From assembly GCA_024684665.1 (NCBI GenBank), contig JAIKWN010000108.1, forward strand, positions 1-22,874: a stretch of 22,874 nt of DNA, read 5' to 3'. The position numbers and the translations under genes are program-made. Positions 7,981 through 15,152 of this stretch are shown piece after piece (within the stretch, counting starts at the first letter, position 1; every line of letters begins with the position of its first letter). This stretch comes from Clostridiales bacterium. Lineage in GTDB: Bacteria; Bacillota_A; Clostridia; Christensenellales; Aristaeellaceae. Below the pieces are notes generated by a model, which worked only from the letters and a program-made list of their open reading frames with translations, had not been told where the DNA came from and did no database searches.

Positions 7981-8055
7981 CCGTTATGTAACCAATTTTG
8001 CGGTATACTAATTTGGTTTCAGAAAAGCAGAAACTCCTGCGGAAAGGGGTGGCAT

Positions 8056-9000
8056 ATGGAACGGGAGAGAGAACCACGCCTGATGTTGCGAGGGCTGCGC
8101 ATGAGCACCGTCAATCTTCTCATCTGCGCGGTGACCGTGCTGCTTTTTCTGCTTCTGATAATCCTAACTGGACAGGTAGCAGATTGCGGTCGGGATATGC
8201 AGGAGACTGCCGGACGCATCATCCTTGTCCGGCAAAATGCCGGTTCTAGCCCGGAACCCTCTGAGATTCTGGTGCAGCTGGAGGAAACCGCATCCCGCCA
8301 CTCCCGCCTGCTGATCTGGCAAAGGGTGATTCTTGTAGTCCTTCTTTTGTTTATGCTGTTCGTTGTCCTCTTCTATTCACGAATTCTCCTCCTGCCGCTT
8401 CGGGAGAGCGTACATCGTATCCGCGCAGGAGAAAGAATTCCGGAGCAGGGCGTATTTGAAATGCGGTTCTTGGCCAGGAGTTTCAACGAGTTTTCGCACA
8501 AAAGCGAATCCAGCCAGAGGGAGCTTGCGTATTCCGCCAGTCACGACGCGTTGACCGGCTTGTACAACCGAAGAGCGTTCGAAGACTTCCGGAAAGAGCT
8601 GGACGAGTCCACGGTCGGCGTTCTATTTATCGACATCGACCGCTTCAAAGAGATCAACGATGAAAACGGTCACCAAACGGGTGACGCGGCGCTGGTTCGG
8701 GTGGCACAGGTGCTGAAAGCTTCCTTCCGCACGGGTGATTTCGTTTGCCGGTTTGGAGGAGACGAATTCTGCGTCATTATGGCTGCTGCTTCGTCAAGGC
8801 TCACCGGCCTCGTTACAGCTAAGATGAAGGAAATCAACGCGCAGCTGAGCGTTCCGGAGGGGGACTGCCCAGCCTTAAGCATTTCAGCGGGCGTAGCTTT
8901 CGGCGACCGGAAAAATCCGACAGACGACATTTTCCAGGATGCAGATACAGCCCTGTATCGTGTGAAACAGAATGGACGCAGTGGCTGCGCATTTTACTGA
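8056..9000 (+). CDS. Membrane-bound diguanylate cyclase (GGDEF)
   Basis: The 314-residue protein has two transmembrane helices (about 17-41 and 86-113) around a short extracytoplasmic loop, a HAMP-like juxtamembrane segment (about 110-150) and a complete GGDEF domain (about 160-314). The active loop is 'RFGGDEF' with GGDEF at 234-238; substrate-binding landmarks 'DALTGLYNRRAF' and 'FIDIDRFKEIND' are present. An RxxD inhibitory site (Arg225-Asp228) lies at the canonical distance before GGDEF, so product inhibition by c-di-GMP is expected. The sensing loop between the helices is only about 45 residues. The ATG at 8056 follows an AAAGGGGTGG site. It lies 75 nt after the BTAD gene and could be its signalling output or partner. 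Confidence 0.93.
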   Translation: MEREREPRLMLRGLRMSTVNLLICAVTVLLFLLLIILTGQVADCGRDMQETAGRIILVRQNAGSSPEPSEILVQLEETASRHSRLLIWQRVILVVLLLFMLFVVLFYSRILLLPLRESVHRIRAGERIPEQGVFEMRFLARSFNEFSHKSESSQRELAYSASHDALTGLYNRRAFEDFRKELDESTVGVLFIDIDRFKEINDENGHQTGDAALVRVAQVLKASFRTGDFVCRFGGDEFCVIMAAASSRLTGLVTAKMKEINAQLSVPEGDCPALSISAGVAFGDRKNPTDDIFQDADTALYRVKQNGRSGCAFY

Positions 9001-9100
9001 TATAACTGATACTGCTTGATTCAATTCAGTAAAAGATTTAATCCAGCAAAAGACGGATGAAACCACGACAGAGCGGCGGCGCCGCGGAAAGGGAAAAACT

Positions 9101-9445
9101 GTGCTGACAATCGATGCGTTGCGCCGGTTCGGTGCGAATGTGGAAGAAGGCGTCGCCCGCTGCATGGGCAATGAGGCTTTTTACCTTCGCATGGTTGCAA
9201 TGGCAACTGACGACAAATATCTGAAACAGATACAGGCGGGGTTTACCGCGGGCAATCTGGAAAAAGCGTTTGAAGGCGCTCACGGCATGAAGGGCGTGAT
9301 GGCAAACCTTGCGATCACGCCGGTTCTTACCCCGGTAGCGGAGCTGTCCGATTCCCTCAAGGCTCATAAGGATATGGACTACGCGCCGCTGCTTGCCGAA
9401 ACAGAGAAGAAGTTTTTAGAATTTGCCGCGCTGGTGAACGGATGA
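9101..9445 (+). CDS. Stand-alone Hpt (histidine phosphotransfer) domain protein
   Basis: The 114 residues are all-helical and match an Hpt domain: 'FGANVEEGVARCMGNEAFYLRMV' (10-32) as the opening helices and 'AFEGAHGMKGVMANLAI' with phospho-acceptor His61 and the H-x-x-K-G pattern. Hpt domains relay phosphate between receiver domains of phosphorelays. No histidine kinase or receiver protein is encoded in the window, so the partners must lie elsewhere. The start is GTG at 9101 with GGAAAGGG upstream. It is 100 nt after the diguanylate cyclase and 38 nt before the SH3b gene, suggesting a shared transcript. Confidence 0.85.
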   Translation: MLTIDALRRFGANVEEGVARCMGNEAFYLRMVAMATDDKYLKQIQAGFTAGNLEKAFEGAHGMKGVMANLAITPVLTPVAELSDSLKAHKDMDYAPLLAETEKKFLEFAALVNG

Positions 9446-9483
9446 TTTGCCAGAAAGCGGAACTGCAGAATCGGAGGTTTGCC

Positions 9484-10956
9484 ATGATGATTTCCGCGCG
9501 TTCGGGAAAGTGTGCCGCGCTTGTCCTTTTCTTTATCTTTCTGCTCATTTGTTCTGCTTCTGTCTTGACTTGCGGTTTAGCAGAGGCATTTCCGTCCGGA
9601 GAGGCATTTCCCTCCGGGGAGATGTTCCCGCAGCTTGAGCCCGTCCCCGCAACATCAGCTGCCGTACCGGAAAATGGAGACGAAGCAGACGGAACAATAA
9701 AGAATCTCCTTTCTACTCCATCTAGAGAAATCGTAACGTCAAATCTCACCGTCACGCCTCGAGGAACCGACGAGGCAGAGCACAGCTTCGCGCAGCGTCT
9801 CACAGCCTGGGCCGAAAACGCCCGCACCATCCTCACGACGACAGGCAGAACAATGCTTCTGGATGAAAAGACGCCGGTCTACACACTTTCGTCCTCCGCT
9901 GCATACCGGACAGAAGAAACCGCTTTCCTCTCTTCTCCCGGCTCCATCTCCGGACTGGAACAGGCTGCAGCGCAGCTGCTAGGCGAACTGAACGCCAACC
10001 AGCAAAGTCTCTCTTTGGATCCGACCGTCGAGAAACCATTCCGCGGAGCCTTTGTACCCACCGGATTCACACTCCAGCTCTTCCAAACCGTCAACGACGC
10101 CAACGGTGTCGTCTGCATGGACTGTGCCATCTTGTCCCTGACGGATACGGGTGGAAACCCCTTGGAGGATCCCGCCTACGCCATCGTGCGTTTTTTCGAA
10201 GAGGGAAGCGACGAGGTGATCTGCTGGCTGTCCGCCGATCTTGAGATGACGCAACTGATCGCCCAGATGAACCAAATCCGTACTTCCGGCACGCAGGGAC
10301 TTTCCTACAGCACGACGTCCGAAGGGGAGACCGCGCCAGACTGGAGTAGCATCGTGAAGACTATTGGAAACGGAAGCGCCTACAATCCGGACGCCTCCGG
10401 CTTTACGATGGGGCAGTCCACCGCGCCGGTGCAAGCCGGGCAAGGAACCTTTGATGCCGACGGAACGTTCGGCATGGTCGGCGCCTTCGATCCCGCTGCT
10501 TCCTCGGATACCGCCTTCTTCGATCCCGCCATGGCGACGCCGGAGCCCGAACCCGCTGTACAGTACGTCTCGGTCAAGGAAGGCGTCACCGCTGCCAGCA
10601 TCCGCGAATCGCCCACCACGAATTCGAAGCGCATCGCCATGGCGTATCCCGGCGTGCAGTATGAGTTCCTAGGCGTCACGGATTACAGTTGGATCACGAT
10701 CATGACGCCGGACGGACTGTACGGCTACATCTCCCCAAAGCTCGTCGGCCCTCTCCCGGGCGAGGAAAACGGCCGCCGCGTCACCGTGACAAAGAGCATG
10801 ACGATCCACGAGGAACCGACCTATTACAGCAACGAGCCTAGTTCTGTCCGCTCAGGTCACAGTTATTATGTGATCAACGATAAACTGGAAGAATGGGTGC
10901 AAATCCGCAATACGGACGGATCCATCGGATATGTCAACCGCAAATATATCAGGTAA
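9484..10956 (+). CDS. Exported protein with two C-terminal SH3b domains
   Basis: I place the start at the ATG at 9484 (490 residues), 6 nt after GGAGG; an in-frame start at 9442 has no site. Residues 1-35 form a signal peptide or anchor (hydrophobic 11-30, then GLAEAF). The middle (about 95-300) is a domain I do not recognise, containing 'YAIVRFFEEGSDEVICWLSADLEM'. A low-complexity Asp/Pro/Ala linker (300-357) leads to two SH3b-like domains (about 360-422 and 431-490), the second ending 'IGYVNRKYIR' at the C terminus. SH3b domains usually bind peptidoglycan or mediate contact at the cell wall, so it is probably surface-exposed. It closes the same-strand signalling set, where it might be an envelope sensor or effector; that is inference. 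Confidence 0.8.
   Translation: MMISARSGKCAALVLFFIFLLICSASVLTCGLAEAFPSGEAFPSGEMFPQLEPVPATSAAVPENGDEADGTIKNLLSTPSREIVTSNLTVTPRGTDEAEHSFAQRLTAWAENARTILTTTGRTMLLDEKTPVYTLSSSAAYRTEETAFLSSPGSISGLEQAAAQLLGELNANQQSLSLDPTVEKPFRGAFVPTGFTLQLFQTVNDANGVVCMDCAILSLTDTGGNPLEDPAYAIVRFFEEGSDEVICWLSADLEMTQLIAQMNQIRTSGTQGLSYSTTSEGETAPDWSSIVKTIGNGSAYNPDASGFTMGQSTAPVQAGQGTFDADGTFGMVGAFDPAASSDTAFFDPAMATPEPEPAVQYVSVKEGVTAASIRESPTTNSKRIAMAYPGVQYEFLGVTDYSWITIMTPDGLYGYISPKLVGPLPGEENGRRVTVTKSMTIHEEPTYYSNEPSSVRSGHSYYVINDKLEEWVQIRNTDGSIGYVNRKYIR
9586..9621 (+). repeat. Two-copy 18-nt tandem repeat in the SH3b gene
   Basis: Two adjacent 18-nt units (9586-9603 and 9604-9621), differing at two bases, encode AFPSGE twice just after the signal peptide; a partial third unit (MFP) follows. 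It may be a recent in-frame duplication in a spacer region. Confidence 0.75.
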
Positions 10957-10974
10957 ATCAACTTTCTTTCCCAG

Positions 10975-11288
10975 ATTTGGAGAAACATAGGAACTTCTGG
11001 CGCCCCGGTCCAGAATGCAGCAGAGAAAAGCCGCGCTGTCCGGGGCGTCGTTATGTTCTACTATCTCCGTACTGTCGAGGATCTCCGTGAGATACGCCTC
11101 GTCCGTGCCGGAGAGAAAGACGATGTTCCGCCAGCTTCGGCAGCTGCCTGTTCTGTTCCAGAGACTTCGCGCATCACGTCACTGTAAAAGTGCAGCATTT
11201 CTTCCTTGTCCGCATTCCTTCCCTTCCTCCATCTTGCGGAGGGCTTTTCTTTACTTCCTAGGTTTTTTCGCTTTTGAGAATCACCTCC
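10975..11288 (-). pseudogene. Possible decayed coding remnant
   Basis: No intact gene occupies 10957-11430. On the minus strand a TATAAT (11308-11303) and a GGAGGTG (11288-11282) look like the start of a gene, but no start codon follows at proper spacing. Downstream, protein-like pieces appear in different frames: 'DKEEMLHFYSDVMREVSGTEQ' without its last residue, then, after a frame change near 11133, 'WRNIVFLSGTDEAYLTEIL' and 'EHNDAPDSAAFLCCILDRGA'. I do not recognise a family. The last piece stays open into the antisense of the SH3b gene, which weakens the case. It could be chance open reading in GC-rich DNA. Confidence 0.25.
11226..11252 (+). terminator. Candidate Rho-independent terminator downstream of the SH3b gene
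   Basis: CCTCC (11226-11230) pairs with GGAGG (11238-11242) across a 7-nt loop and is followed by GCTTTTCTTT. The stem is short and the site is 270 nt past the SH3b stop, so it is a weak call. Confidence 0.4.
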
Positions 11289-11430
11289 GTTCTCCTGCGC
11301 GGATTATACCGCGTTCAAACGGTCACCCTCACCGGAAATTTCCCGCGTTCCGCCCGCAGCCTGTTTTGTCATTTGCCGCCTAACGGAACTGATGATGAGA
11401 TCCGGACAGATTACTGAACTTCACAGGGGA

Positions 11431-11477
11431 TAAAAAGCCCTCCATTCCGGCGTTCTTCTTCCGCGCCGTAATGGAGG
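11431..11477 (-). terminator. Rho-independent terminator of the secreted flavoprotein gene
   Basis: A 14-bp dyad (11464-11477 with 11439-11452, one mismatch; arms CCTCCATTACGGCG and CGCCGGAATGGAGG on the minus strand) encloses an 11-nt loop and is followed on the minus strand by GCTTTTTAT. It starts 40 nt after the stop codon at 11517, the expected place for the end of that transcript. Confidence 0.88.
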
Positions 11478-11516
11478 TCTTCTTATGGTTGGAAAAGCTG
11501 CGGGTATTCGGAAAGA

Positions 11517-13349
11517 TTATTCAGCAAGCGCTTCTTTTACAGCCTCAATGATCCCGCGGCTCGTCACCGTTCCGCCGGAAACGACGTCCACGTCAACGGA
11601 ATTGGCTGCCACAATGCGTTCCGGCATAACGCGCAGCGCGCGGGCGCTGACACCGGGCGTCTCCGAATTTTCGAGGATCGTTACCTCTTCGATCACGCCG
11701 TTGTTTTTCTTCACTTTGACGGCGATCTTTGTACCGCCCATGCCCTGGCCGTAGCCGATGGACTCGCCTTCCGCCAGTTCGTAGGTCTTCGCTTCGGCAG
11801 CCGCCTTCTCAAAGGGCTCCTTGCCTTCCATTACACTGGCGGGATCGTTGTCGTCCTTGGGAGCGGACGCATTCTTTGCCGCGACGCGGCCGAAAGCCAT
11901 GCCGCCGCCGATGTTGCAGCTCGCCTGATAGCAGTTGCTCCAGACGTCACCCAGCTCGCCCGCTTCATAGAGATGCGGGATCGGGTTGCCGTCAAGACCG
12001 ATGACTTCCGCATTTACGTTGCGTTCCGGTCCGCCCTGCGTGTTGACCACGGCGGGCACCATTGCGATCGCGTAATACGGGCCCTCGGCGGCGAATACTT
12101 TCATGGTTTCGATGTTGCGCCCAAAGAGGATGTCCTCCCCGCGCTCCATCATCTCGTTGTTGAGTGCGATGGTCTTTTCAAGGTTCCCGGCAGGAACGCC
12201 GATCTTTTCAGCCAGTTCCGCCAGGGTATCCGCTTTCAGGATCCAGCCGCTTTCCAGTTCTTCTGCGTTGTTTTCGCTGAACTGCTTATGCAGCGCGCCC
12301 TTGTCCATGATCTCCTGGTCCATGATGGCCCAGACCTTGCTGGTAAAGGGCGTCGGCACGATATCGCCATGGAAGAAGCTCTTTCCGTGATGAGACTTGT
12401 CCGCCTCGTTCATGAAGCGCGTTCCGTCATTACCGACCATGATCGTGCCTTTGGCTGCCAGTCCGCGCTGCGTGCCGAAGACCTGCACACCCTGCGGATA
12501 CCGGAAGTCGATATCGGCATAGACCATATTGCCCATGTGCCAGAGACGCGCGCCGGCTTCCATAGCCATGATAATGCCGTCGCCGGTGTTGAAGAGCGCG
12601 TTGCCCAGGGATACGAGGTTTGCTTTTACGCCGTTGTCCTGAAGCATCTGCTTATTGCTCTCAAAGCCGCCGCAGCAGAGCACGACGCCATTGCGGGCAC
12701 GGATCTTAACAGTCTTCCCGTCCGTCTCAGCTTCGACGCCGTGAACGATCTTCGTCGCAGGGTCCTGAATGAGATGCTTTGCGGGAGACGAATACCATAC
12801 GTCGATGTTGTCTCTCGCCTCAACCGCGCCTTTCATGCGGAAATACATATAGCCGTCTCCGCCGAAATCGCCGTTGCCGGTCATGGTCTGGATGGTGCCC
12901 GCGCCGGGCATCGCGGGGAATTCGATGTTGCCGCGATTCGTCGGATTTTCCATATGCAGGATATCCGTCATCCAGGCCAAGTTGTCGGTGAGGTTCGTGA
13001 TGTACATCTCGATCATTTCGTCCGTCGGCGTCAGGAAGTCGCCGCGCAGAGCCTTCATATAGGTCACCGCGTTGTCGTGATCTTCCGGCGCGACATAGGC
13101 CATCCACTGCATGCAGACGCGGGAGTTGCCGCCCGCAAGCGCTTCCGGCGCCTTTTCCAGCAGCAGCACCTTTGCGCCGAGATCGGCCGCGGCGGTCGCC
13201 GTCGTAGCGCCGGACGCGCCGAAACCTATGACTATCACGTCATACTCGGCGTCCCAGTCAACCGTACTTTCGAAGCTCTCCGCGTCTGCAATGCCCGCAA
13301 GGCTCAGTGCGAGGCAGAGCATGAGGAACAGGGAAATGAGTTTCTTCAT
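11517..13349 (-). CDS. Secreted FAD-dependent reductase with C-terminal FMN-binding domain (fumarate reductase/urocanate reductase family)
   Basis: The start is the ATG at 13349 (610 residues), since AGGAGGG lies 6 nt upstream and a signal peptide follows (MKKLISLFLM..., cleavage near IADA-ES). The FAD domain opens with 'DVIVIGFGASGA' and 'LLLEKAP', continues to 'GLDGNPIPHLYEAGELG' and ends near 495. An FMN-binding domain follows (about 530-608) with 'VSGGTVTSRG', the covalent flavinylation motif usually written SGAT, with Thr594 as likely attachment site. Family members reduce fumarate, urocanate or other alpha,beta-unsaturated acids as anaerobic electron acceptors outside the membrane, fed by flavin electron transfer. 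The usual 'GANRLGGNA' near the FAD end is 'CNIGGGMAFGR' here, so the substrate is probably not fumarate. It is monocistronic with its own promoter and terminator. Confidence 0.92.
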   Translation of the reverse strand: MKKLISLFLMLCLALSLAGIADAESFESTVDWDAEYDVIVIGFGASGATTATAAADLGAKVLLLEKAPEALAGGNSRVCMQWMAYVAPEDHDNAVTYMKALRGDFLTPTDEMIEMYITNLTDNLAWMTDILHMENPTNRGNIEFPAMPGAGTIQTMTGNGDFGGDGYMYFRMKGAVEARDNIDVWYSSPAKHLIQDPATKIVHGVEAETDGKTVKIRARNGVVLCCGGFESNKQMLQDNGVKANLVSLGNALFNTGDGIIMAMEAGARLWHMGNMVYADIDFRYPQGVQVFGTQRGLAAKGTIMVGNDGTRFMNEADKSHHGKSFFHGDIVPTPFTSKVWAIMDQEIMDKGALHKQFSENNAEELESGWILKADTLAELAEKIGVPAGNLEKTIALNNEMMERGEDILFGRNIETMKVFAAEGPYYAIAMVPAVVNTQGGPERNVNAEVIGLDGNPIPHLYEAGELGDVWSNCYQASCNIGGGMAFGRVAAKNASAPKDDNDPASVMEGKEPFEKAAAEAKTYELAEGESIGYGQGMGGTKIAVKVKKNNGVIEEVTILENSETPGVSARALRVMPERIVAANSVDVDVVSGGTVTSRGIIEAVKEALAE

Positions 13350-13389
13350 GAGTATCCCTCCTTCTTTCTGCAGATTATCTGCTGAAAAC

Positions 13390-13418
13390 AATATACTATA
13401 ATTGCCATACAAAAGCAA
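13390..13418 (-). promoter_or_regulatory. Promoter of the secreted flavoprotein gene
   Basis: On the minus strand TTGCTT (13418-13413), a 17-nt spacer and TATATT (13395-13390) lie about 41 nt before the start codon at 13349. Hexamers and spacing are good. Confidence 0.6.
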
Positions 13419-13431
13419 TTGACATTCATTG

Positions 13432-13446
13432 CAGACGTCGCGTCTG
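13432..13446. promoter_or_regulatory. Inverted repeat between divergent genes, possible operator
   Basis: CAGACG and CGTCTG form a perfect 6-bp dyad with a 3-nt centre, placed upstream of the flavoprotein promoter and about 44 nt before the membrane protein start. It could bind a dimeric regulator of either gene. There is no T run, so it is not a terminator. Confidence 0.3.
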
Positions 13447-13489
13447 TATGATATCATTCCGAATAAATCCACAGCGATCGGAGACAAGC

Positions 13490-14164
13490 ATGATAAAACA
13501 GCCGATGGACAGAGGCAGGCAGTTTCTGGACAGATTCAAAACGGAATATGATTTCAAAACTTATGTGACTGCATCCGGTTCGCTCCTTGTGACCGTGCTT
13601 TTTGCTTTTTACAACGGCTTTCTCGGCGTTTGCCACGCCTCCGTATGGTACGGCACAATCTGCGCTTACTATATGATCCTCTCCCTCTTGCGCGGGACGA
13701 TCATCGCCGCTGCAAAAAGAATCTCCCTGATGGAAGAGCAGGGGGATGCAAGAAACAGAGTTTATCTCAGGGTATCCATCCTGCTCCTGCTGCTGAATAT
13801 TAGTTTGGTTATCCCCGTGGCCATGATGGTCAGACAGCAAAAGCCGGTCAACCTGACGCTGATTCCCGCAATTGCCATGGCCGTCTACACGACGTATAAA
13901 GTTACGATGGCATCCATCAACCTGAGAAAAAAGAACAAATCATCGGACAGCCTGGTCTGGCTGCTCCGGACGATCAATTTCATAGATGCCCTCGTATCGG
14001 TCCTCACGCTTCAGAATACCCTTATAATGGTCCAATCCGGCGGCGAAAGCCTCGCGATGCTACCCCTGACAGCGGTTTCTAGCGCTGCCGTATGGGGCGC
14101 TGTGCTGCTCTTATCCGTCGCCGCGATCCTGAAGGGGACCAGGCGGATGAACCGGGGCCTATAA
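13490..14164 (+). CDS. Six-helix membrane protein of unknown function
   Basis: From the ATG at 13490 (GGAG 6 nt upstream) the protein has 224 residues. A basic, amphipathic start (MIKQPMDRGRQFLDRF) precedes six hydrophobic segments near 27-46, 50-75, 94-114, 120-145, 158-181 and 188-213, with Arg/Lys-rich loops (for example 'NLRKKNKSS' at 144-152) that suggest the cytoplasmic side. I recognise no catalytic or transporter motif. It is divergent from the secreted flavoprotein and ends at a shared terminator, so it is monocistronic. Similar unnamed proteins occur in Clostridia, to my recollection; no function can be assigned. Confidence 0.75.
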   Translation: MIKQPMDRGRQFLDRFKTEYDFKTYVTASGSLLVTVLFAFYNGFLGVCHASVWYGTICAYYMILSLLRGTIIAAAKRISLMEEQGDARNRVYLRVSILLLLLNISLVIPVAMMVRQQKPVNLTLIPAIAMAVYTTYKVTMASINLRKKNKSSDSLVWLLRTINFIDALVSVLTLQNTLIMVQSGGESLAMLPLTAVSSAAVWGAVLLLSVAAILKGTRRMNRGL

Positions 14165-14166
14165 TA

Positions 14167-14208
14167 AAAAAGAGAAGATCAGAAGAACCCCTCAGATCTT
14201 CTCTTTTT
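14167..14208. terminator. Bidirectional Rho-independent terminator
   Basis: AAAAAGAGAAGATC (14167-14180) and its exact complement (14195-14208) flank a 14-nt loop. Both strands therefore give an A run, stem and T run. It ends the membrane protein transcript on plus (3 nt after its stop codon) and the zinc operon on minus (24 nt after its last stop). Confidence 0.92.
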
Positions 14209-14231
14209 GTATGTTTCGAGCTTCCTGTTAA

Positions 14232-14693
14232 TTATGATTTATTCTCCCAGATGAGTTCCGCATCCGTCAGGTGCAGATACTCATATCCATCTTCCTCGTA
14301 GGTTTCAAGACGTCCCGTAACGACGATATCGGTTCCTTCCCTCGGGTATTCATCCGGCCAGACAGGCTCTCCCGAACGGACAAACTCAATGCCCTGGCTG
14401 CAGCAGGCAGCCGCGTCCGGAATGATACAGGCGTGATAAACCACTTCGCGCTCCGTATCTTCATAGGCGCTGTAGTATCCTGCTATTTTAATGATCTTTC
14501 CCAAATACGGTTCCGGTTCGACCATCATGTTGTAGACCTGGGAAAACACTACGGTCCCACTCAGTCTGGACAGATCCAAGTCCACTTTGTAATTCTTCGG
14601 GGCGGGCGGAATCGTATCCGCGGCTGAAGGCGCGGCACCGGTCGCAATTGCGGCCGCAAGACAAAGCGCCAGGATCGCCATGATCTTTTTCAC
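14232..14693 (-). CDS. Secreted Cys-Cys protein, paralogue of the next gene; last gene of the zinc operon
   Basis: I choose the GTG at 14693 (153 residues) because GAGGTG lies 7 nt upstream and the signal peptide then starts properly (MKKIMAILALCLAAAIATGA). A GTG at 14708, overlapping the previous stop, is the alternative. The mature part opens with 'YKVDLDLSRLSGTVVFSQVYNMM', then 'YLGKIIKIAGYYSAYED' and 'HACIIPDAAACCSQGIEFV', 'PDEYPREGTDIVVTGRLETYEEDGY'. The order of beta strands around a Cys-Cys pair recalls the OB-like C-terminal domain (DUF1980/YcgQ type) of membrane proteins linked to zinc uptake. It follows znuB and its own paralogue in a zur-led operon, so a zinc-related role is inferred. 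No function is known to me. Confidence 0.8.
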   Translation of the reverse strand: MKKIMAILALCLAAAIATGAAPSAADTIPPAPKNYKVDLDLSRLSGTVVFSQVYNMMVEPEPYLGKIIKIAGYYSAYEDTEREVVYHACIIPDAAACCSQGIEFVRSGEPVWPDEYPREGTDIVVTGRLETYEEDGYEYLHLTDAELIWENKS

Positions 14694-14704
14694 TGGAAAA
14701 CACC

Positions 14705-15130
14705 TCACTTTTCCCGTTCAACGACGGCATCAGTAAAACAGCAGGGCATATCCGGATCATTCTCATTCGCCGTCAGGCGGGCCGTGATCATGATATTCCC
14801 CCACAGCGGCGGATAATCTTCCGGGAACGCGAGCTCGTCGGCGGCCTCAAAGACCAGCACGGTTTCGCAGCAGCCCGTGTTGTCGCTGAAGATGATCCGC
14901 GCAAGGTCATGCTCCTCAGAATAATTGAATTTGCCTTTCAGCCGGAACAGCTTCCCGTCATAATCCTCCGGTGAACGGCAAACCTGCATCATCTGCGCGT
15001 ACGTGATCCCCCGGCTGCAGGCGGACAAATCCACGTCAACGTCCTGTTCAGCCCTTGCGGACCCCAGCGCAAAGACCGCCGAAAGAATCCATGCTGTCAG
15101 TGCCAGCCTTCGTATGCTTTGAAACTTCAT
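14705..15130 (-). CDS. Secreted Cys-Cys protein, paralogue of the neighbouring gene
   Basis: The 141 residues begin with a signal peptide (MKFQSIRRLALTAWILSAVFALGSARA). The mature part aligns by eye with the 14232-14693 product: 'VDVDLSACSRGITYAQMMQVC' with 'VDLDLSRLSGTVVFSQVYNMM', 'YDGKLFRLKGKFNYSEE' with 'YLGKIIKIAGYYSAYED', 'SDNTGCCETVLVFE' with 'PDAAACCSQGIEFV', and 'FPEDYPPLWGNIMITARL' with 'WPDEYPREGTDIVVTGRL'. It has extra cysteines (a second pair, 'MPCCFTD', near the end). The two genes probably arose by tandem duplication and are 11 nt apart. It starts 22 nt after znuB. Cysteine-mediated metal binding outside the cell is a reasonable inference. Confidence 0.8.
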   Translation of the reverse strand: MKFQSIRRLALTAWILSAVFALGSARAEQDVDVDLSACSRGITYAQMMQVCRSPEDYDGKLFRLKGKFNYSEEHDLARIIFSDNTGCCETVLVFEAADELAFPEDYPPLWGNIMITARLTANENDPDMPCCFTDAVVEREK

Positions 15131-15152
15131 CCTCCTGTCCTCCTCCGTTTGA

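Noticed and set aside
11015..11383. 122-codon plus-strand open frame between the SH3b and flavoprotein genes
   Set aside because: No ribosome site, composition rich in Arg/Ser/Pro, no recognisable domain.
11973..13385. 470-codon open frame on the plus strand opposite the flavoprotein gene
   Set aside because: It is antisense to a clear FAD/FMN protein with its own promoter and terminator, has no ribosome site or family resemblance, and is rich in His/Arg as expected for a GC-driven shadow.
13419..13452. TTGACA and TATGAT as a promoter for the six-helix membrane protein
   Set aside because: The spacing is 22 nt, too long for a sigma-A promoter.
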